A stretch of DNA of 33,422 nucleotides from assembly GCA_903970595.1 (NCBI GenBank), contig CAJCJI010000355.1, positions 1 through 33,422 on the forward strand, written 5' to 3'. A program made the translations under genes and the position numbers. Within the stretch, counting starts at the first letter, position 1. Every line of letters begins with the position of its first letter. The notes beneath the pieces were generated by a model that saw only the letters and a program-made list of their open reading frames with translations, had not been told where the DNA came from and made no database searches. Origin of the DNA: Verrucomicrobiota bacterium (lineage in GTDB: Bacteria > Pseudomonadota > Gammaproteobacteria > Nevskiales > Nevskiaceae). This document shows, piece by piece, positions 16,518 to 25,868 of the stretch.

Positions 16518-16873
16518 CCAGCCCGCCGGACGCGATGCCGCTCGGCGCGGGTCTGGGCCAGACCGCGCTAAGCCTGTTGCTGGTCCTTGCCGCGATTTTT
16601 GTGCTGGCCTGGCTGCTGCGCCGGGTCCAGGGCATTCGGCCCGGTGCCGCGGGCGCACTCCAGGTGCAGGGTGGCCTTCAGGTCGGCGCCAAGGAGCGGG
16701 TGTTGATGATTCGCGCCGGCGACACACATCTGCTGATCGGTGTCGCTCCCGGCCGGGTGCAGACGCTGCACGTGTTCGAGCAGCCGCCTTCGGCCGACCT
16801 TGAAGCGGCGCCGGTGTCGAGCGGATTTGCCGACGCTATGCGCAAGACGCTACGCGGCCGCGCAAGCCAATGA
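16514..16873 (+). CDS. fliO: Flagellar biosynthesis protein FliO
   Basis: FliO is a small membrane protein that helps assemble the FliP ring of the export gate. The product is 119 aa with one membrane helix at about 15-36 (LGQTALSLLLVLAAIFVLAWLL), then a cytoplasmic domain with the usual pattern LQVGAKERVLMIRAGDTHLLIGV. The start is GTG 16514, overlapping the fliN stop by 4 bases, and its own stop overlaps fliP by 4 bases. Confidence 0.93.
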   Translation: MTSPPDAMPLGAGLGQTALSLLLVLAAIFVLAWLLRRVQGIRPGAAGALQVQGGLQVGAKERVLMIRAGDTHLLIGVAPGRVQTLHVFEQPPSADLEAAPVSSGFADAMRKTLRGRASQ

Positions 16874-17613
16874 TCCGGCTGTTGCAGGCATTTGTGGCCC
16901 TGGGCGGTCTGCTGGCCGCTCCCACCATGGCCGCCGCCGCGCCGGCCTTGACGCTGCCGGCCGCTCCCGGTAGTCAGGCGTATAGCCTGAGTATCCAGCT
17001 GCTGCTGGCAATGACCGCGCTGAGCCTGTTGCCGGCGGCGCTGATGACGATGACTGCCTTCACCCGCATCATCGTCGTGCTCGGCTTGCTGCGCCAGGCG
17101 CTCGGTACCAACAACACGCCTTCCAACCAGATACTGCTGGGGTTGTCGCTGTTCCTGACCCTGTTCATCATGGCCCCGGTGGAGCAGCGCGTATACAACG
17201 ATGCGCTACAGCCGTATATGGACGGCAAGGTCGAATTCCAGCCGGCCCTGACGGCGGCGGCCAAACCGATGCGCGCCTTCATGCTTGCGCAGACGCGCAA
17301 CACGGATTTGCTGACCTTCGCCAGGATTTCCGGGCATGGTCCATTCGCCAATTCCGACGAGATTCCGTTCGCCGTGCTGGCGGCGGCCTATATGACCAGC
17401 GAGCTGACTACAGCGTTCCAGATCGGATTCATGCTGTTCATTCCTTTCGTGGTGATCGACTTGGTGGTGGCGAGCGTGCTGATGAGCATGGGCATGATGA
17501 TGTTGTCGCCGATGCTGATCTCGCTGCCGTTCAAGCTGATGCTGTTCGTGCTGGTCGACGGCTGGGCCCTGATCATGGGCTCGCTGGCGGCCAGCTTCAA
17601 TGTGCCGGCTTGA
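16870..17613 (+). CDS. fliP: Flagellar export gate protein FliP
   Basis: FliP forms the pentameric core of the export channel with FliQ and FliR. The product is 247 aa. A cleavable signal-like N-terminus (about 1-24, ending near MAAAAPA) is followed by the family core: LSLLPAALMTMTAFTRIIVVLGLLRQALGTNNTPSNQILLGLSLFLTLFIMAP, then VVIDLVVASVLMSMGMMMLSP and the final membrane hairpin. Conservation is very high. It follows fliO with a 4-base overlap and precedes fliQ by 11 bases. Confidence 0.98.
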   Translation: MIRLLQAFVALGGLLAAPTMAAAAPALTLPAAPGSQAYSLSIQLLLAMTALSLLPAALMTMTAFTRIIVVLGLLRQALGTNNTPSNQILLGLSLFLTLFIMAPVEQRVYNDALQPYMDGKVEFQPALTAAAKPMRAFMLAQTRNTDLLTFARISGHGPFANSDEIPFAVLAAAYMTSELTTAFQIGFMLFIPFVVIDLVVASVLMSMGMMMLSPMLISLPFKLMLFVLVDGWALIMGSLAASFNVPA

Positions 17614-17624
17614 AGGGGACCGAC

Positions 17625-17894
17625 ATGACGCCGGAATCGGTACTGACGCTGGGTCAGCAGGCGCTGCAGCTGGCCTTGCTATTGGCGGCGCCCTTGCTGT
17701 TGGTATCGCTTGCGGTAGGCCTGCTGGTCGGAGTGTTTCAGGCCGCGACGCAGATCAACGAGATGACGCTGTCGTTCATTCCCAAGCTGCTGGCCATGGC
17801 GGCCACCTTGATGCTGGCCGGCCCGTGGATGTTGCAATTGCTGATCGAGTTCACGCGCCGCCTGCTCGAAAGCATTCCCGCCGTGGCGCATTAG
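17625..17894 (+). CDS. fliQ: Flagellar export gate protein FliQ
   Basis: FliQ packs around the FliP-FliR core of the export gate. The product is 89 aa, exactly the common length, with two membrane helices (about 15-38 and 52-75) and the conserved FQAATQINEMTLSFIPK link. ATG 17625 has AAGGGGA (17613-17619) just upstream; a TTG at 17610 in frame is less likely because it overlaps the fliP stop and lacks a ribosome site. Confidence 0.97.
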   Translation: MTPESVLTLGQQALQLALLLAAPLLLVSLAVGLLVGVFQAATQINEMTLSFIPKLLAMAATLMLAGPWMLQLLIEFTRRLLESIPAVAH

Positions 17895-17926
17895 CCGCGA
17901 CAGCGACCAGCTTCGGCACCACAGCG

Positions 17927-18706
17927 ATGGAAATCACCCAAGCCATGCTCAATGCATGGATGCAAATGTACTTGTGGCCGTTCCTGCGCATCGGTGCACT
18001 GGTGATGACCGCGCCCCCGCTCAATGCCAAGGCGGTCGCGCCGCGCGTGCGCCTGGTATTTGCTCTGCTGCTGACCCTGGTATTGTCGCCTTTGCTGGAC
18101 GCGCCCAGCAACCTGACGCCCCTCAGCGCGATATGGGGTTTGCAGATCGCGCGCGAGCTGATCGTCGGCGCGGCGCTGGGCCTGATCCTGCAACTGGTGT
18201 TCGAAGGCGTGATGCTAGCCGGGGAAGTGATCTCCTTCGGCATGGGCCTGGGCTTCGCCCAACTGGCCGACCCGCTGCGCGGTGCCGCGGCGCCGATGCT
18301 CGGCCAGTTCTATCAGGTTTGCGCCATGATGTTGTTCCTGGCATTCGGTGGCCACCTGCAGCTGGTGCAATTGCTGGCCGACAGCTTTCACGCCGCGCCT
18401 CCAGGGAGCGCCGCGCCGGATGCGGCTTCGTTTCTCAATCTGGCGCGCATCGGCGGCCTGTGCTTCGCCGGGGCCCTGCGCGTGGCTCTGCCGGCGGTGA
18501 TTGCCTTATTGCTGGTCAACTTGTGCTTTGGTGTGATGAACCGCAGCGCGCCGACGCTGAATGCCCTGTCGCTGGGGTTTCCGCTATCGCTGCTGGTTGG
18601 CATGCTGGTGCTGCGCCTGGCATTGCCGCAGCTGCCGGCGGCCCTGGGCGATCTGTTGGGGCAGGCATTTTCTTTCGCCGCGGCTTGGACTCAAGGGGCG
18701 CATTGA
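17927..18706 (+). CDS. fliR: Flagellar export gate protein FliR
   Basis: FliR is the single subunit that closes the FliP pentamer in the export gate. The product is 259 aa with several membrane helices. Family segments seen: RIGALVMTAPPLNAKAVAPRVRLVFALLLTL near the N-terminus, then LIVGAALGLILQLVFEGVMLAGEVISFGMGLGFAQLADP, and a C-terminal helical pair ending FPLSLLVGMLVLRLALPQLPAAL. ATG 17927 is the first usable start in a frame that is open further upstream through fliQ; no strong ribosome site is visible. The stop is just before the flhB ATG. Confidence 0.96.
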   Translation: MEITQAMLNAWMQMYLWPFLRIGALVMTAPPLNAKAVAPRVRLVFALLLTLVLSPLLDAPSNLTPLSAIWGLQIARELIVGAALGLILQLVFEGVMLAGEVISFGMGLGFAQLADPLRGAAAPMLGQFYQVCAMMLFLAFGGHLQLVQLLADSFHAAPPGSAAPDAASFLNLARIGGLCFAGALRVALPAVIALLLVNLCFGVMNRSAPTLNALSLGFPLSLLVGMLVLRLALPQLPAALGDLLGQAFSFAAAWTQGAH

Positions 18707-18707
18707 A

Positions 18708-19832
18708 ATGGCCGACAGCGCCCAGGACCGCACCGAAAGTGCCACACCCAAGCGCAAGCGCGATGCGCGCAGGCGCGGCGAGGTCCCACGCTCGCGCGAG
18801 CTGGGCGCCGCGGCAGTGGTCGGGGCGGCGGCGGTCGCAAGCTTAGGTGCGGGCCACAGCATCGCAGGCGGCGCCGTGCGGCTGATGCGCCGGTCGCTGG
18901 AATTCGATGCCGCCGCCCTGGCGCAGCCTCAGGCCCTGCCGGCCATTCTAGGCAAGACCTGGTTACAGGCGCTGCTGCTGTGCGCACCGCTGCTCGCCGC
19001 CTGCGCGATGGCGGCGCTGCTTGCGCCGATTCTTCTGGGCGGCTGGAACTTCAGCGTCCAGGCACTGCGTTTCGATTTCTCTCGACTCAATCCACTCAGT
19101 GGATTAGGGCGCATTTTCTCCAGCCACGGCCTGGTGGAATTGTTGAAAGGCCTGGTCAAGGTGGGCTGGATCGGTGGAGTAGGCGCGGCCTACCTGTGGC
19201 AGCATCGCGGCGTGGTGGGCGGCTTGTCGGCGGAGGCGGTGGAAAGTGGCATCGTCGATGGGGTCGGCGTGATGCTTGGGGCGGGCGGCTGGATGGCGAT
19301 GGCGTTGCTGGGGGTGGCGTCGATCGATGTGCCGTACCAGTTGTGGAGTTATGGCAAGCGGCTGCGCATGTCCAAGCAGGAGGTGCGCGATGAGTTCAAA
19401 AGAAGCGAAGGGCGCCCCGAGGTCAAAGCCAGGATCCGGCGCCTGCAGATGGAGATGGTCAAACGCCGCATGATGGAGAAAGTGCCCACGGCCGACGTGG
19501 TGATCACCAATCCCACGCACTACGCGGTTGCGCTCAAGTACAGCAGCAGCGAAATGCGTGCCCCGCGCGTGGTTGCCAAGGGCACCGACGAAATTGCTGC
19601 CGTGATCCGCGACTTGGCGCGGCAGCACCGCATCCCGCTGGTGGCGGCGCCACCGTTGGCCCGGGCCCTGTATCGCAGTGTCGAATTGGAGCGGGAAATT
19701 CCTGCCGCGCTGTATTCGGCCGTGGCCCGGGTTCTTACTTATGTGTACCAGCTGCGCGACTGGCGCGGCGGCAGCCGGCCGCCGCAGGAACCTGAGCTGG
19801 ACGCCGTGCCTGGCGGCGAGCCTGATCCTTAG
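18708..19832 (+). CDS. flhB: Flagellar export switch protein FlhB
   Basis: FlhB sits at the export gate and changes substrate class after self-cleavage. The product is 374 aa: a basic N-terminus (QDRTESATPKRKRDARRRGEVPRSREL, the family start), four membrane helices to about 215, a basic linker (YGKRLRMSKQEVRDEFKRSEGRPEVKARIRR) and the cytoplasmic domain with the autocleavage motif NPTH at 268-271. A Pro/Glu-rich tail of about 20 residues follows the conserved domain. AAGGGG at 18693-18698 is the ribosome site. It is the last gene of the fliL operon and is followed by a long hairpin. Confidence 0.97.
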   Translation: MADSAQDRTESATPKRKRDARRRGEVPRSRELGAAAVVGAAAVASLGAGHSIAGGAVRLMRRSLEFDAAALAQPQALPAILGKTWLQALLLCAPLLAACAMAALLAPILLGGWNFSVQALRFDFSRLNPLSGLGRIFSSHGLVELLKGLVKVGWIGGVGAAYLWQHRGVVGGLSAEAVESGIVDGVGVMLGAGGWMAMALLGVASIDVPYQLWSYGKRLRMSKQEVRDEFKRSEGRPEVKARIRRLQMEMVKRRMMEKVPTADVVITNPTHYAVALKYSSSEMRAPRVVAKGTDEIAAVIRDLARQHRIPLVAAPPLARALYRSVELEREIPAALYSAVARVLTYVYQLRDWRGGSRPPQEPELDAVPGGEPDP

Positions 19833-19834
19833 GT

Positions 19835-19881
19835 CCTGTTCACATTGGTTCGAATGCGGCGTCCAAACCCATGTGAACAGG
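19835..19881 (+). repeat. Long inverted repeat after flhB
   Basis: CCTGTTCACAT (19835-19845) and ATGTGAACAGG (19871-19881) are perfect 11-base arms; GGTT/AACC extends the stem past one mismatch. The hairpin starts 2 bases after flhB and no T run follows. It may be a factor-dependent terminator or mRNA-stabilising hairpin, or the remains of a small palindromic mobile unit. Confidence 0.6.
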
Positions 19882-19940
19882 CTTGAGATGACGGGAACGA
19901 AACCTGCACGGGTCCGGCGTAACCCTCACCGGTGACAAAA

Positions 19941-20789
19941 ATGCGGCATCCTCAAGAAATGGAACAACGGGCCGTGGGCGAGGTCCGCGAGCACTTCAGG
20001 CTCAATGCCTTAAAGCTCCCAACATTGCCGGAAGTGACTGCCCAGGTGCAGGCGCTAGCGGCCGATCCCAGGGCCACAGCCGACAAACTGGCGGCGGAAG
20101 TCCTGCGTGATCCGGCGCTCACTGCGCGCCTAATGCGCATCGCCAACAGCCCCTTGCTGCGCGGGCGCATGGAGGTCCGTTCGCTGGCGCAGGCCGTAAC
20201 GCGCCTAGGCTTTCACTACGTACGCGATCTGGCCACGGCGCTGGCACTGGAGCACGCATTCGAGCCGGACTCCGCCAATGCAAGGCTGCTGATGCGGCGC
20301 ATAGCCCGGCGCAGCCGCGACGTGGCGGCAATCAGCCATGTGCTGGCGCGTCACTGCACGCGGTTGCCGCCGGAGCAGGCCTTGCTGGCCGGACTGCTGC
20401 ATTTCATCGGCGCGCTGCCGCTGTTGGTGGCCGTTGCCGAAGATGTGGCCGATCAGGCAGGAGTCGCGGCGATCTACGTCATGATTGAAAGCCGTCACGC
20501 CGAAATTGGCATGGAACTGCTGCGTCAGTGGCATTTCCCGGAGGAAATCGCATCTGTACCCGGCGCCTACCGCGATTTGGTCCGCGACCGCGAGGCCCCA
20601 CTTGATTATGCGGACATCGTGACCGTGGCCAGCCTGCTGGCAACCTCGCTGGACGGCACGGGCAGCGACATGCCGGATCTGGACGATGTTCCAGCCGCCG
20701 ACAAGCTGGGCCTGAGGAGCGCGGCGGACTTCTATTCCTCCGAGCCGATGCAAAGCGATCTGCTGCAGAGCATGAGTCTGCTCAACTAG
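19941..20789 (+). CDS. HDOD domain signalling protein
   Basis: HDOD proteins are regulators related to HD phosphohydrolases but mostly without the metal site; several act in motility and c-di-GMP signalling. The product is 282 aa. The domain starts near residue 20: LKLPTLPEVTAQVQALAADP, then LAAEVLRDPALTARLMRIANSPLLRG and SLAQAVTRLGFHYVRDLATALALE, all typical. The metal-binding HD doublet is not seen. The start is not settled: ATG 19941 is used, GTG 19932 and ATG 19959 are in frame, none with a good ribosome site. It sits between flhB and flhA, and the flhA promoter candidate begins 36 bases after it. Confidence 0.88.
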   Translation: MRHPQEMEQRAVGEVREHFRLNALKLPTLPEVTAQVQALAADPRATADKLAAEVLRDPALTARLMRIANSPLLRGRMEVRSLAQAVTRLGFHYVRDLATALALEHAFEPDSANARLLMRRIARRSRDVAAISHVLARHCTRLPPEQALLAGLLHFIGALPLLVAVAEDVADQAGVAAIYVMIESRHAEIGMELLRQWHFPEEIASVPGAYRDLVRDREAPLDYADIVTVASLLATSLDGTGSDMPDLDDVPAADKLGLRSAADFYSSEPMQSDLLQSMSLLN

Positions 20790-20825
20790 CCCGAATTTGC
20801 GGCTTGGCCCCTTTGGGCAATCGCC

Positions 20826-20841
20826 TAGAACGGAACTTGCA
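20826..20841 (+). promoter_or_regulatory. Candidate sigma-54 promoter for flhA
   Basis: TAGAACGGAACTTGCA has a perfect -12 box (TTGCA) at the right distance from a weaker -24 box, in which TGGCACG is TAGAACG. Loss of one of the two invariant G bases lowers confidence. Transcription would start near 20852, only about 11 bases before the flhA ATG. Confidence 0.45.
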
Positions 20842-20862
20842 CCCTCAGTCCTGCGAACCAGC

Positions 20863-22926
20863 ATGGATACCGGCCCCAACAAATTCTTGACGCGAACCCG
20901 CGAACTGGCGCGCAGCGGCCTCGGAGCGCCGGTTTTGCTGCTGCTGATTCTGGCGATGATGGTGGTGCCTCTGGCGCCCCTGGCGCTGGATTTGTTGTTC
21001 ACCTTCAACATTGCCCTGGCCATCGTCATCCTGCTGGCGGTGATCTACGTGATGCGGCCGCTGGAGTTTTCGGCCTTTCCCACGGTGCTGCTGGTTGTGA
21101 CGCTGCTGCGCCTGGCCCTCAACGTGGCCTCGGCGCGGGTCGTGCTGCTGCACGGTCACGAAGGCACACATGCGGCCGGGCAGGTGATCCAGGCCTTCGG
21201 CGAATTTGTCGTCGGCGGCAACTATGCCGTCGGCTTCGTCGTGTTCGTGATCCTGACCATCATCAACTTCATGGTCGTCACCAAGGGTGCCGAGCGCGTT
21301 TCCGAAGTGTCCGCGCGCTTTGTGCTGGATGCGCTGCCCGGCAAGCAGATGGCCATCGACGCCGACCTCAATGCCGGCATGTTGACGCGGGAGGACGCCA
21401 AGGCCCGGCGCGAGGAGGTGCGGGAAGAGGCGGACTTCTACGGCTCGATGGACGGCGCCTCCAAATTCATCCGCGGCGATGCCATGGCCGGCATCCTGAT
21501 TCTGGCGATCAACATCGTTGGCGGCCTCCTTGTCGGTACGCTGCAGCACGGATTGCCGCTCAGCGCGGCGCTGAAGAACTACACCTTGCTGACCATCGGC
21601 GATGGCCTGGTGGCGCAGGTGCCATCGCTGCTGCTTTCGACCTCAGTTGCCATCCTGGTTACGCGCATTTCGCGATCACAGGACATGAGTCAGCAATTGA
21701 TCGCACAGGTTTTCGGCAAGCCACGCGTACTGATCATCACCGCTTCCGTGCTGGGCCTGATCGGCCTGATTCCGGGTATGCCCAACATGGTGTTCCTGGC
21801 GCTGGCGGCGACCTGCGGCGGCATTGCCTGGCTCAGGCACAAACGAGCTTCCGCCGCGGCGGTTCGCCCGGCGGCGGCCCCGCCGCCCGCGCCACAGCAG
21901 GAATTGAGCTGGAACGATGTCGGACCGCAGGATGTTCTCGGTCTGGAGGTTGGCTATCGGCTGATTCCGCTGGTGGACGTGCGCCAGGGGGGCGAGCTGA
22001 TGGCGCGCATCAAGGGCGTGCGCAAGAAATTGACGCAGGAACTGGGTTTCCTGGTACAGCCGGTGCATATCCGCGACAATCTTGAGTTGCCGCCGAACAG
22101 CTATCGCGTGTCCTTGCACGGCGTGCCCCTGGCCACCGCGCAAATCTACCCGGATCGGGATCTTGCCCTCAACTCGGGACGGGTTTACGGCACGCTCAAC
22201 GGCATCGCCGGCAAGGACCCGGCCTTCGGCCTGGACGCGGTATGGATCGAACGCGGCGCGCGGGACCATGCCCAGACTCTTGGCTACACCGTCGTCGATG
22301 CCGCCACGGTCATCGCCACGCACCTGTCGCAGCTGATAAAGGATCATGCCGCCGAACTGCTGGGCCATGACGAGGCGCAACAACTGCTTAACGCGCTCGC
22401 CCGATCGGCGCCGAAGCTGTCCGAAGACCTGGTGCCTAAACTGCTGCCGCTCGCCACTTTCGTGCGGGTGCTGCGCTTCCTGCTGAACGACCGGGTGCCC
22501 ATCCGCAACCTGCGCGGTATCGCCGAAGCCTTGGCGGAGGCGGCGCCACGGAGTCAGGAACCCGTCGCATTGGCGGCCGCGGTACGTGTCGCCCTGCGCC
22601 GGCAGATCGTGCAGGACATCGGCGGCGCCGAAGGAGAGCTGCCGGTTCTGACCTTGAGCCCCGGGCTGGAACGCGTGTTGCAGGATAGCGTCGCCAGCGG
22701 CGCTGCCGCGGTGGAGCCGGGTCTGGCGGAGCGCATGCAGCAGTCCATCGTGCAGGGCGCGCAGCGGCAGGCCAAGACCGGTCAGCCGGCGGTGCTGCTG
22801 GTGCCAGGAACCCTGCGGCCGCTGCTGGCCCGGTTCACACGCCAGTCCGCGCCCGACTTGCACGTGCTGGCTTACGACGAGGTGCCGGAAGACCGGCGTG
22901 TGCGCATGGTGGGAGCGATCGCATGA
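20863..22926 (+). CDS. flhA: Flagellar export gate protein FlhA
   Basis: FlhA forms the nonameric ring of the export gate and docks chaperone-substrate pairs. The product is 687 aa, the normal size. The N-terminal half has about eight membrane helices with the FHIPEP family signature region ([27 protein letters not shown]) and the charged cytoplasmic loop ([35 protein letters not shown]). After an Ala/Pro linker near 350 comes the cytoplasmic domain ([33 protein letters not shown]). No clear Shine-Dalgarno is seen at ATG 20863; upstream in-frame starts lie before the promoter candidate. Confidence 0.97.
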   Translation: MDTGPNKFLTRTRELARSGLGAPVLLLLILAMMVVPLAPLALDLLFTFNIALAIVILLAVIYVMRPLEFSAFPTVLLVVTLLRLALNVASARVVLLHGHEGTHAAGQVIQAFGEFVVGGNYAVGFVVFVILTIINFMVVTKGAERVSEVSARFVLDALPGKQMAIDADLNAGMLTREDAKARREEVREEADFYGSMDGASKFIRGDAMAGILILAINIVGGLLVGTLQHGLPLSAALKNYTLLTIGDGLVAQVPSLLLSTSVAILVTRISRSQDMSQQLIAQVFGKPRVLIITASVLGLIGLIPGMPNMVFLALAATCGGIAWLRHKRASAAAVRPAAAPPPAPQQELSWNDVGPQDVLGLEVGYRLIPLVDVRQGGELMARIKGVRKKLTQELGFLVQPVHIRDNLELPPNSYRVSLHGVPLATAQIYPDRDLALNSGRVYGTLNGIAGKDPAFGLDAVWIERGARDHAQTLGYTVVDAATVIATHLSQLIKDHAAELLGHDEAQQLLNALARSAPKLSEDLVPKLLPLATFVRVLRFLLNDRVPIRNLRGIAEALAEAAPRSQEPVALAAAVRVALRRQIVQDIGGAEGELPVLTLSPGLERVLQDSVASGAAAVEPGLAERMQQSIVQGAQRQAKTGQPAVLLVPGTLRPLLARFTRQSAPDLHVLAYDEVPEDRRVRMVGAIA

Positions 22927-22951
22927 CCAGAATTGGCGGAGCGGGGTATCG

Positions 22952-24217
22952 ATGAAAATCAAACGGTTCGTGGCCGGAACCATGCGCGAGGCGATTCGCC
23001 TGGTGCGCGACGAGCAGGGCCCGGATGCAGTGATCCTGTCCAATCGCCGGATCCCGGGCGGCGTCGAAGTTGTCGCGGCCACGGACTATGACGCTGCCTT
23101 GGCACAGCAGGCGCTGCGCCACCACGCCCCGGTGGAGCCGACGCCTGAGAATTCCGGCCCACCCAAGGCTGGCGTCCAGAAATCCACCCCGCAAAGGTCC
23201 ACTCCGCAAAAAGCGCCAGTGCGGCAGCTCGCGGAACCCGCCGCCGTTGCGCCGGCGGCTCCGGCACAGAATTCCGAAATCACAGCGATGCAGCAGGAGC
23301 TGGGCACCATGCGCCGATTGCTGGAAGATCAGCTGTCAGGCTTGTTCTGGAACGAGATGAAGCGCAGCCAGCCGCGCCGCGTCGCCATGCTGCGCGTACT
23401 GGCCGCGCTTGGCCTCGACGCCGACCTGGCCCGCTCGATCACCGAGGAAGTGCCGCCGCAGGCCGAGGCAGAATCCGCGCGATTCCTGCCGCAGGCTTTG
23501 CTGGCACGGCGCATTCCGATCGTGCAGGACGATCCGGTACTCCAAGGCGGTGTGATCGCGCTGGTTGGTCCCACCGGCGTGGGCAAGACCACCACCATCG
23601 CCAAACTGGCGGCGCGCTTCATCCGGCACAATCGTCCGCGCGACGTGGCGCTGGTCACCATGGATCACTATCGCATCGGCGCGCAGGAACAACTTTACAG
23701 CTTTGGCCGGTTGCTCGGCGTTCCAGTGCACAACGTTGCCCCGGACCAGGACCTAGGGGCAATGCTTCGGCAACTCGGCGAACAGCGCCTGGTACTCATC
23801 GACAGCGCCGGCATGAGCCAGCGCGACCGCTCCCTAGGGCAGCAGATCGAACGGCTGCAGAAACTGGGCTCCCGCGTGCGCAACTATGTCGTCGTCGCCG
23901 CGGACAGCGGCAATCCCGACGACGTGATGCGGCGCTTCGCCGCGGTCAAGCCGGTGGCTTGCATACTGACCAAACTGGATGAGGCAAGCAGTATCGGCGC
24001 GGCGCTGTCGGCGGCGATCCGCCACGTACTGCCCTTGAGTTACGTTGCACACGGCCAGCGCGTGCCCGAAGACCTACACCTCGCGCATGCCGACCGGCTC
24101 GCGATGTGCGCCGCCCGCATGGCGCGAACCTCACCGAAGACAATCGACGACGAGAGTCTGTCTATAGGCTTCGCCACCGCCTCCTCCACATCCGGATCCC
24201 GCCCCGCCCATGCATGA
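22952..24217 (+). CDS. flhF: SRP-type GTPase FlhF (flagellar placement)
   Basis: FlhF marks the cell pole where the flagellum is built and is switched by FlhG. The product is 421 aa. The N-terminal B domain begins MKIKRFVAGTMREAIRLVRDEQGPDAVILSNRR, followed by a Pro/Ala-rich linker (about 60-110) and the NG domain: G1 GPTGVGKT (206-213), G3 DSAGMSQRD and G4 TKLDEA. GGGG (22943-22946) is the ribosome site at ATG 22952. The end overlaps flhG by 8 bases, so the pair is likely co-translated. Confidence 0.96.
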   Translation: MKIKRFVAGTMREAIRLVRDEQGPDAVILSNRRIPGGVEVVAATDYDAALAQQALRHHAPVEPTPENSGPPKAGVQKSTPQRSTPQKAPVRQLAEPAAVAPAAPAQNSEITAMQQELGTMRRLLEDQLSGLFWNEMKRSQPRRVAMLRVLAALGLDADLARSITEEVPPQAEAESARFLPQALLARRIPIVQDDPVLQGGVIALVGPTGVGKTTTIAKLAARFIRHNRPRDVALVTMDHYRIGAQEQLYSFGRLLGVPVHNVAPDQDLGAMLRQLGEQRLVLIDSAGMSQRDRSLGQQIERLQKLGSRVRNYVVVAADSGNPDDVMRRFAAVKPVACILTKLDEASSIGAALSAAIRHVLPLSYVAHGQRVPEDLHLAHADRLAMCAARMARTSPKTIDDESLSIGFATASSTSGSRPAHA

Positions 24218-25085
24218 CCTCCATCCCAACCAGGCCAGCGGCCTGCGACTGCTCAAACCGGCACGGCCGGTACGGGTCATCGCCGTAACCAGTGGCAAGG
24301 GCGGTGTCGGCAAGACCAGCGTCTCGGTCAATCTGGCCACCGCCATGTCTATTGCCGGCAAACGTGTCCTGTTGCTGGATGGCGACCTGGGATTGGCCAA
24401 CGTCGACGTCATGCTGGGTCTGCAGCCGAGCTGCAATTTGTCTCATGTACTGGCCGGCACCTGCACGCTTGAAGACACGCTGTTGGAGGGGCCTGCCAGC
24501 CTGATGGTGGTCCCGGCCTCCAGCGGCAAGCAGCACATGACGGATTTGACGCCGATCCAGCACGCGGGACTGATCCAGGCGTTCAGCGAATTGAGCCGGC
24601 CGCTGGATACCCTGATTGTCGACACCGCGGCGGGCATCGACGATTCGGTAATCACGTTCTGCCAGGCCAGCCAGCAGGTGATCGTGGTGGTGACCATCGA
24701 TCCGGCGTCCCTCACAGACGCCTACGCCCTGATCAAGGTGCTGAACCGCGAAAAAAACATCCGCCGCATCCAGGTCTTGACCAATCTGGCGAACAGCGAA
24801 TCTGAAGCCCGTGAAATCTACGAAAACCTGCGGCGGGTCGCGGAAAAATTCCTGGACGTCACACTCAGCTTCATGGGCAGCCTGCCACAGGATGAGTGGC
24901 TCAAGCGCGCGGTGCGGCGGCAGCGCGCCGTGGTCGAGGCTTATCCGAACAGCCCTTCGGCCAAGGCATTTCGCGAACTGGCCGCCAAGGCCGACCGCTG
25001 GAGCCTGCCGCTGGGCGCACGCGGCAATCTTGAATTTTTCGTTGAACGGCTGGTGAATCGTCCGGCCGAGGGAGCCACTGTATGA
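24210..25085 (+). CDS. flhG: MinD-like ATPase FlhG/FleN (flagellar number control)
   Basis: FlhG limits flagellar number, stimulates FlhF GTPase activity and in pseudomonads inhibits FleQ (there called FleN). The product is 291 aa. The FlhF-activating N-terminal motif is present as NQASGLR (residues 7-13). A deviant Walker A, SGKGGVGKT with K30 and K35, is followed by the DGDLGLANVDVMLGL switch and DTAAGIDDSVI. The C-terminal membrane-binding helix region is FRELAAKADRW to the end. It overlaps fliA by 4 bases. Confidence 0.96.
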   Translation: MHDLHPNQASGLRLLKPARPVRVIAVTSGKGGVGKTSVSVNLATAMSIAGKRVLLLDGDLGLANVDVMLGLQPSCNLSHVLAGTCTLEDTLLEGPASLMVVPASSGKQHMTDLTPIQHAGLIQAFSELSRPLDTLIVDTAAGIDDSVITFCQASQQVIVVVTIDPASLTDAYALIKVLNREKNIRRIQVLTNLANSESEAREIYENLRRVAEKFLDVTLSFMGSLPQDEWLKRAVRRQRAVVEAYPNSPSAKAFRELAAKADRWSLPLGARGNLEFFVERLVNRPAEGATV

Positions 25086-25864
25086 CCGCGCAGCCTCAAT
25101 TCCAATCGCCGCCACCAGCCAGCGACACCGAACTGGTGCAGCGGCACAGCGATCTGGTGCGGCGCATAGCGCATCATCTCGCGGCGCGGCTGCCGGCCAG
25201 TGTCGATGTCGCAGACCTGATTCAGGCCGGTCTCATCGGCCTGCTGGAAGCGGCGCGCAACTACAACGGCACCCACGGCGCTTCATTCGAGACCTATGCC
25301 GGAATCCGTATCCGCGGCGCCATGCTGGACGAGTTGCGCCGCGGCGATTGGGCGCCGCGGTCGGTGCACCGTCGCCTGCGCGAAATCAGCACCGCCATGC
25401 GCGCCATTGAACAGGAACAGGGGCGTGAGGTGCGTGACGTCGAGGTCGCCGACCGCCTTGGCATCGGGGTCGAGGAGTATTACCGCCACCTGCAGGACGC
25501 TACGCAGTGCCAGGTCTTATCGATCAGCGGGCCGGATGGCAGCGATGACGACCTGGAAAGTGTGGCGCAGGAGGGCGGGCCACAGGACGAAGTCGAGCGC
25601 GGTGAATTCCAGGCCGAGCTGGCGGCCGCGATCGATTCGCTACCGGAGCGCGAAAAGCTGGTGCTTTCCCTCTACTACGACGACGAGCTCAATTTGCGGG
25701 AAATTGGCGAAGTGCTCGAAGTCAGCGAGAGCCGCGTCTGCCAGGTCCACGGACAGGCCCTGTTGCGCCTGCGTGCGAAGCTCGGCGATTGGGGTGCCGC
25801 CACGGCGACGCCGGCGCGCAAACCCAACACATCCCGCAATCACCCGCGGACGGGCTGGAGATAA
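25082..25864 (+). CDS. fliA: RNA polymerase sigma-28 factor FliA
   Basis: FliA transcribes late flagellar genes (flagellin, chemotaxis, and here probably fliS). The product is 260 aa. Region 2 ([37 protein letters not shown], then [34 protein letters not shown]) and region 4 with its HTH ([30 protein letters not shown]) are complete. A 25-residue Thr/Pro/Asn-rich tail follows. It overlaps flhG by 4 bases and its last codons hold the ribosome site for cheY. Confidence 0.97.
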   Translation: MTAQPQFQSPPPASDTELVQRHSDLVRRIAHHLAARLPASVDVADLIQAGLIGLLEAARNYNGTHGASFETYAGIRIRGAMLDELRRGDWAPRSVHRRLREISTAMRAIEQEQGREVRDVEVADRLGIGVEEYYRHLQDATQCQVLSISGPDGSDDDLESVAQEGGPQDEVERGEFQAELAAAIDSLPEREKLVLSLYYDDELNLREIGEVLEVSESRVCQVHGQALLRLRAKLGDWGAATATPARKPNTSRNHPRTGWR

Positions 25865-25868
25865 ACTT

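Noticed and set aside
19848-19858. GGTTCGAATGC, similar to a tRNA T-loop, after flhB
   Set aside because: The flanks do not form a T stem and no other tRNA arms are present; the bases are in the loop of the inverted repeat.
21676-23082. Open frame of 468 codons on the - strand across flhA and flhF
   Set aside because: Shadow of flhA; Arg/Gln/His-rich product without family features, no promoter or ribosome site.
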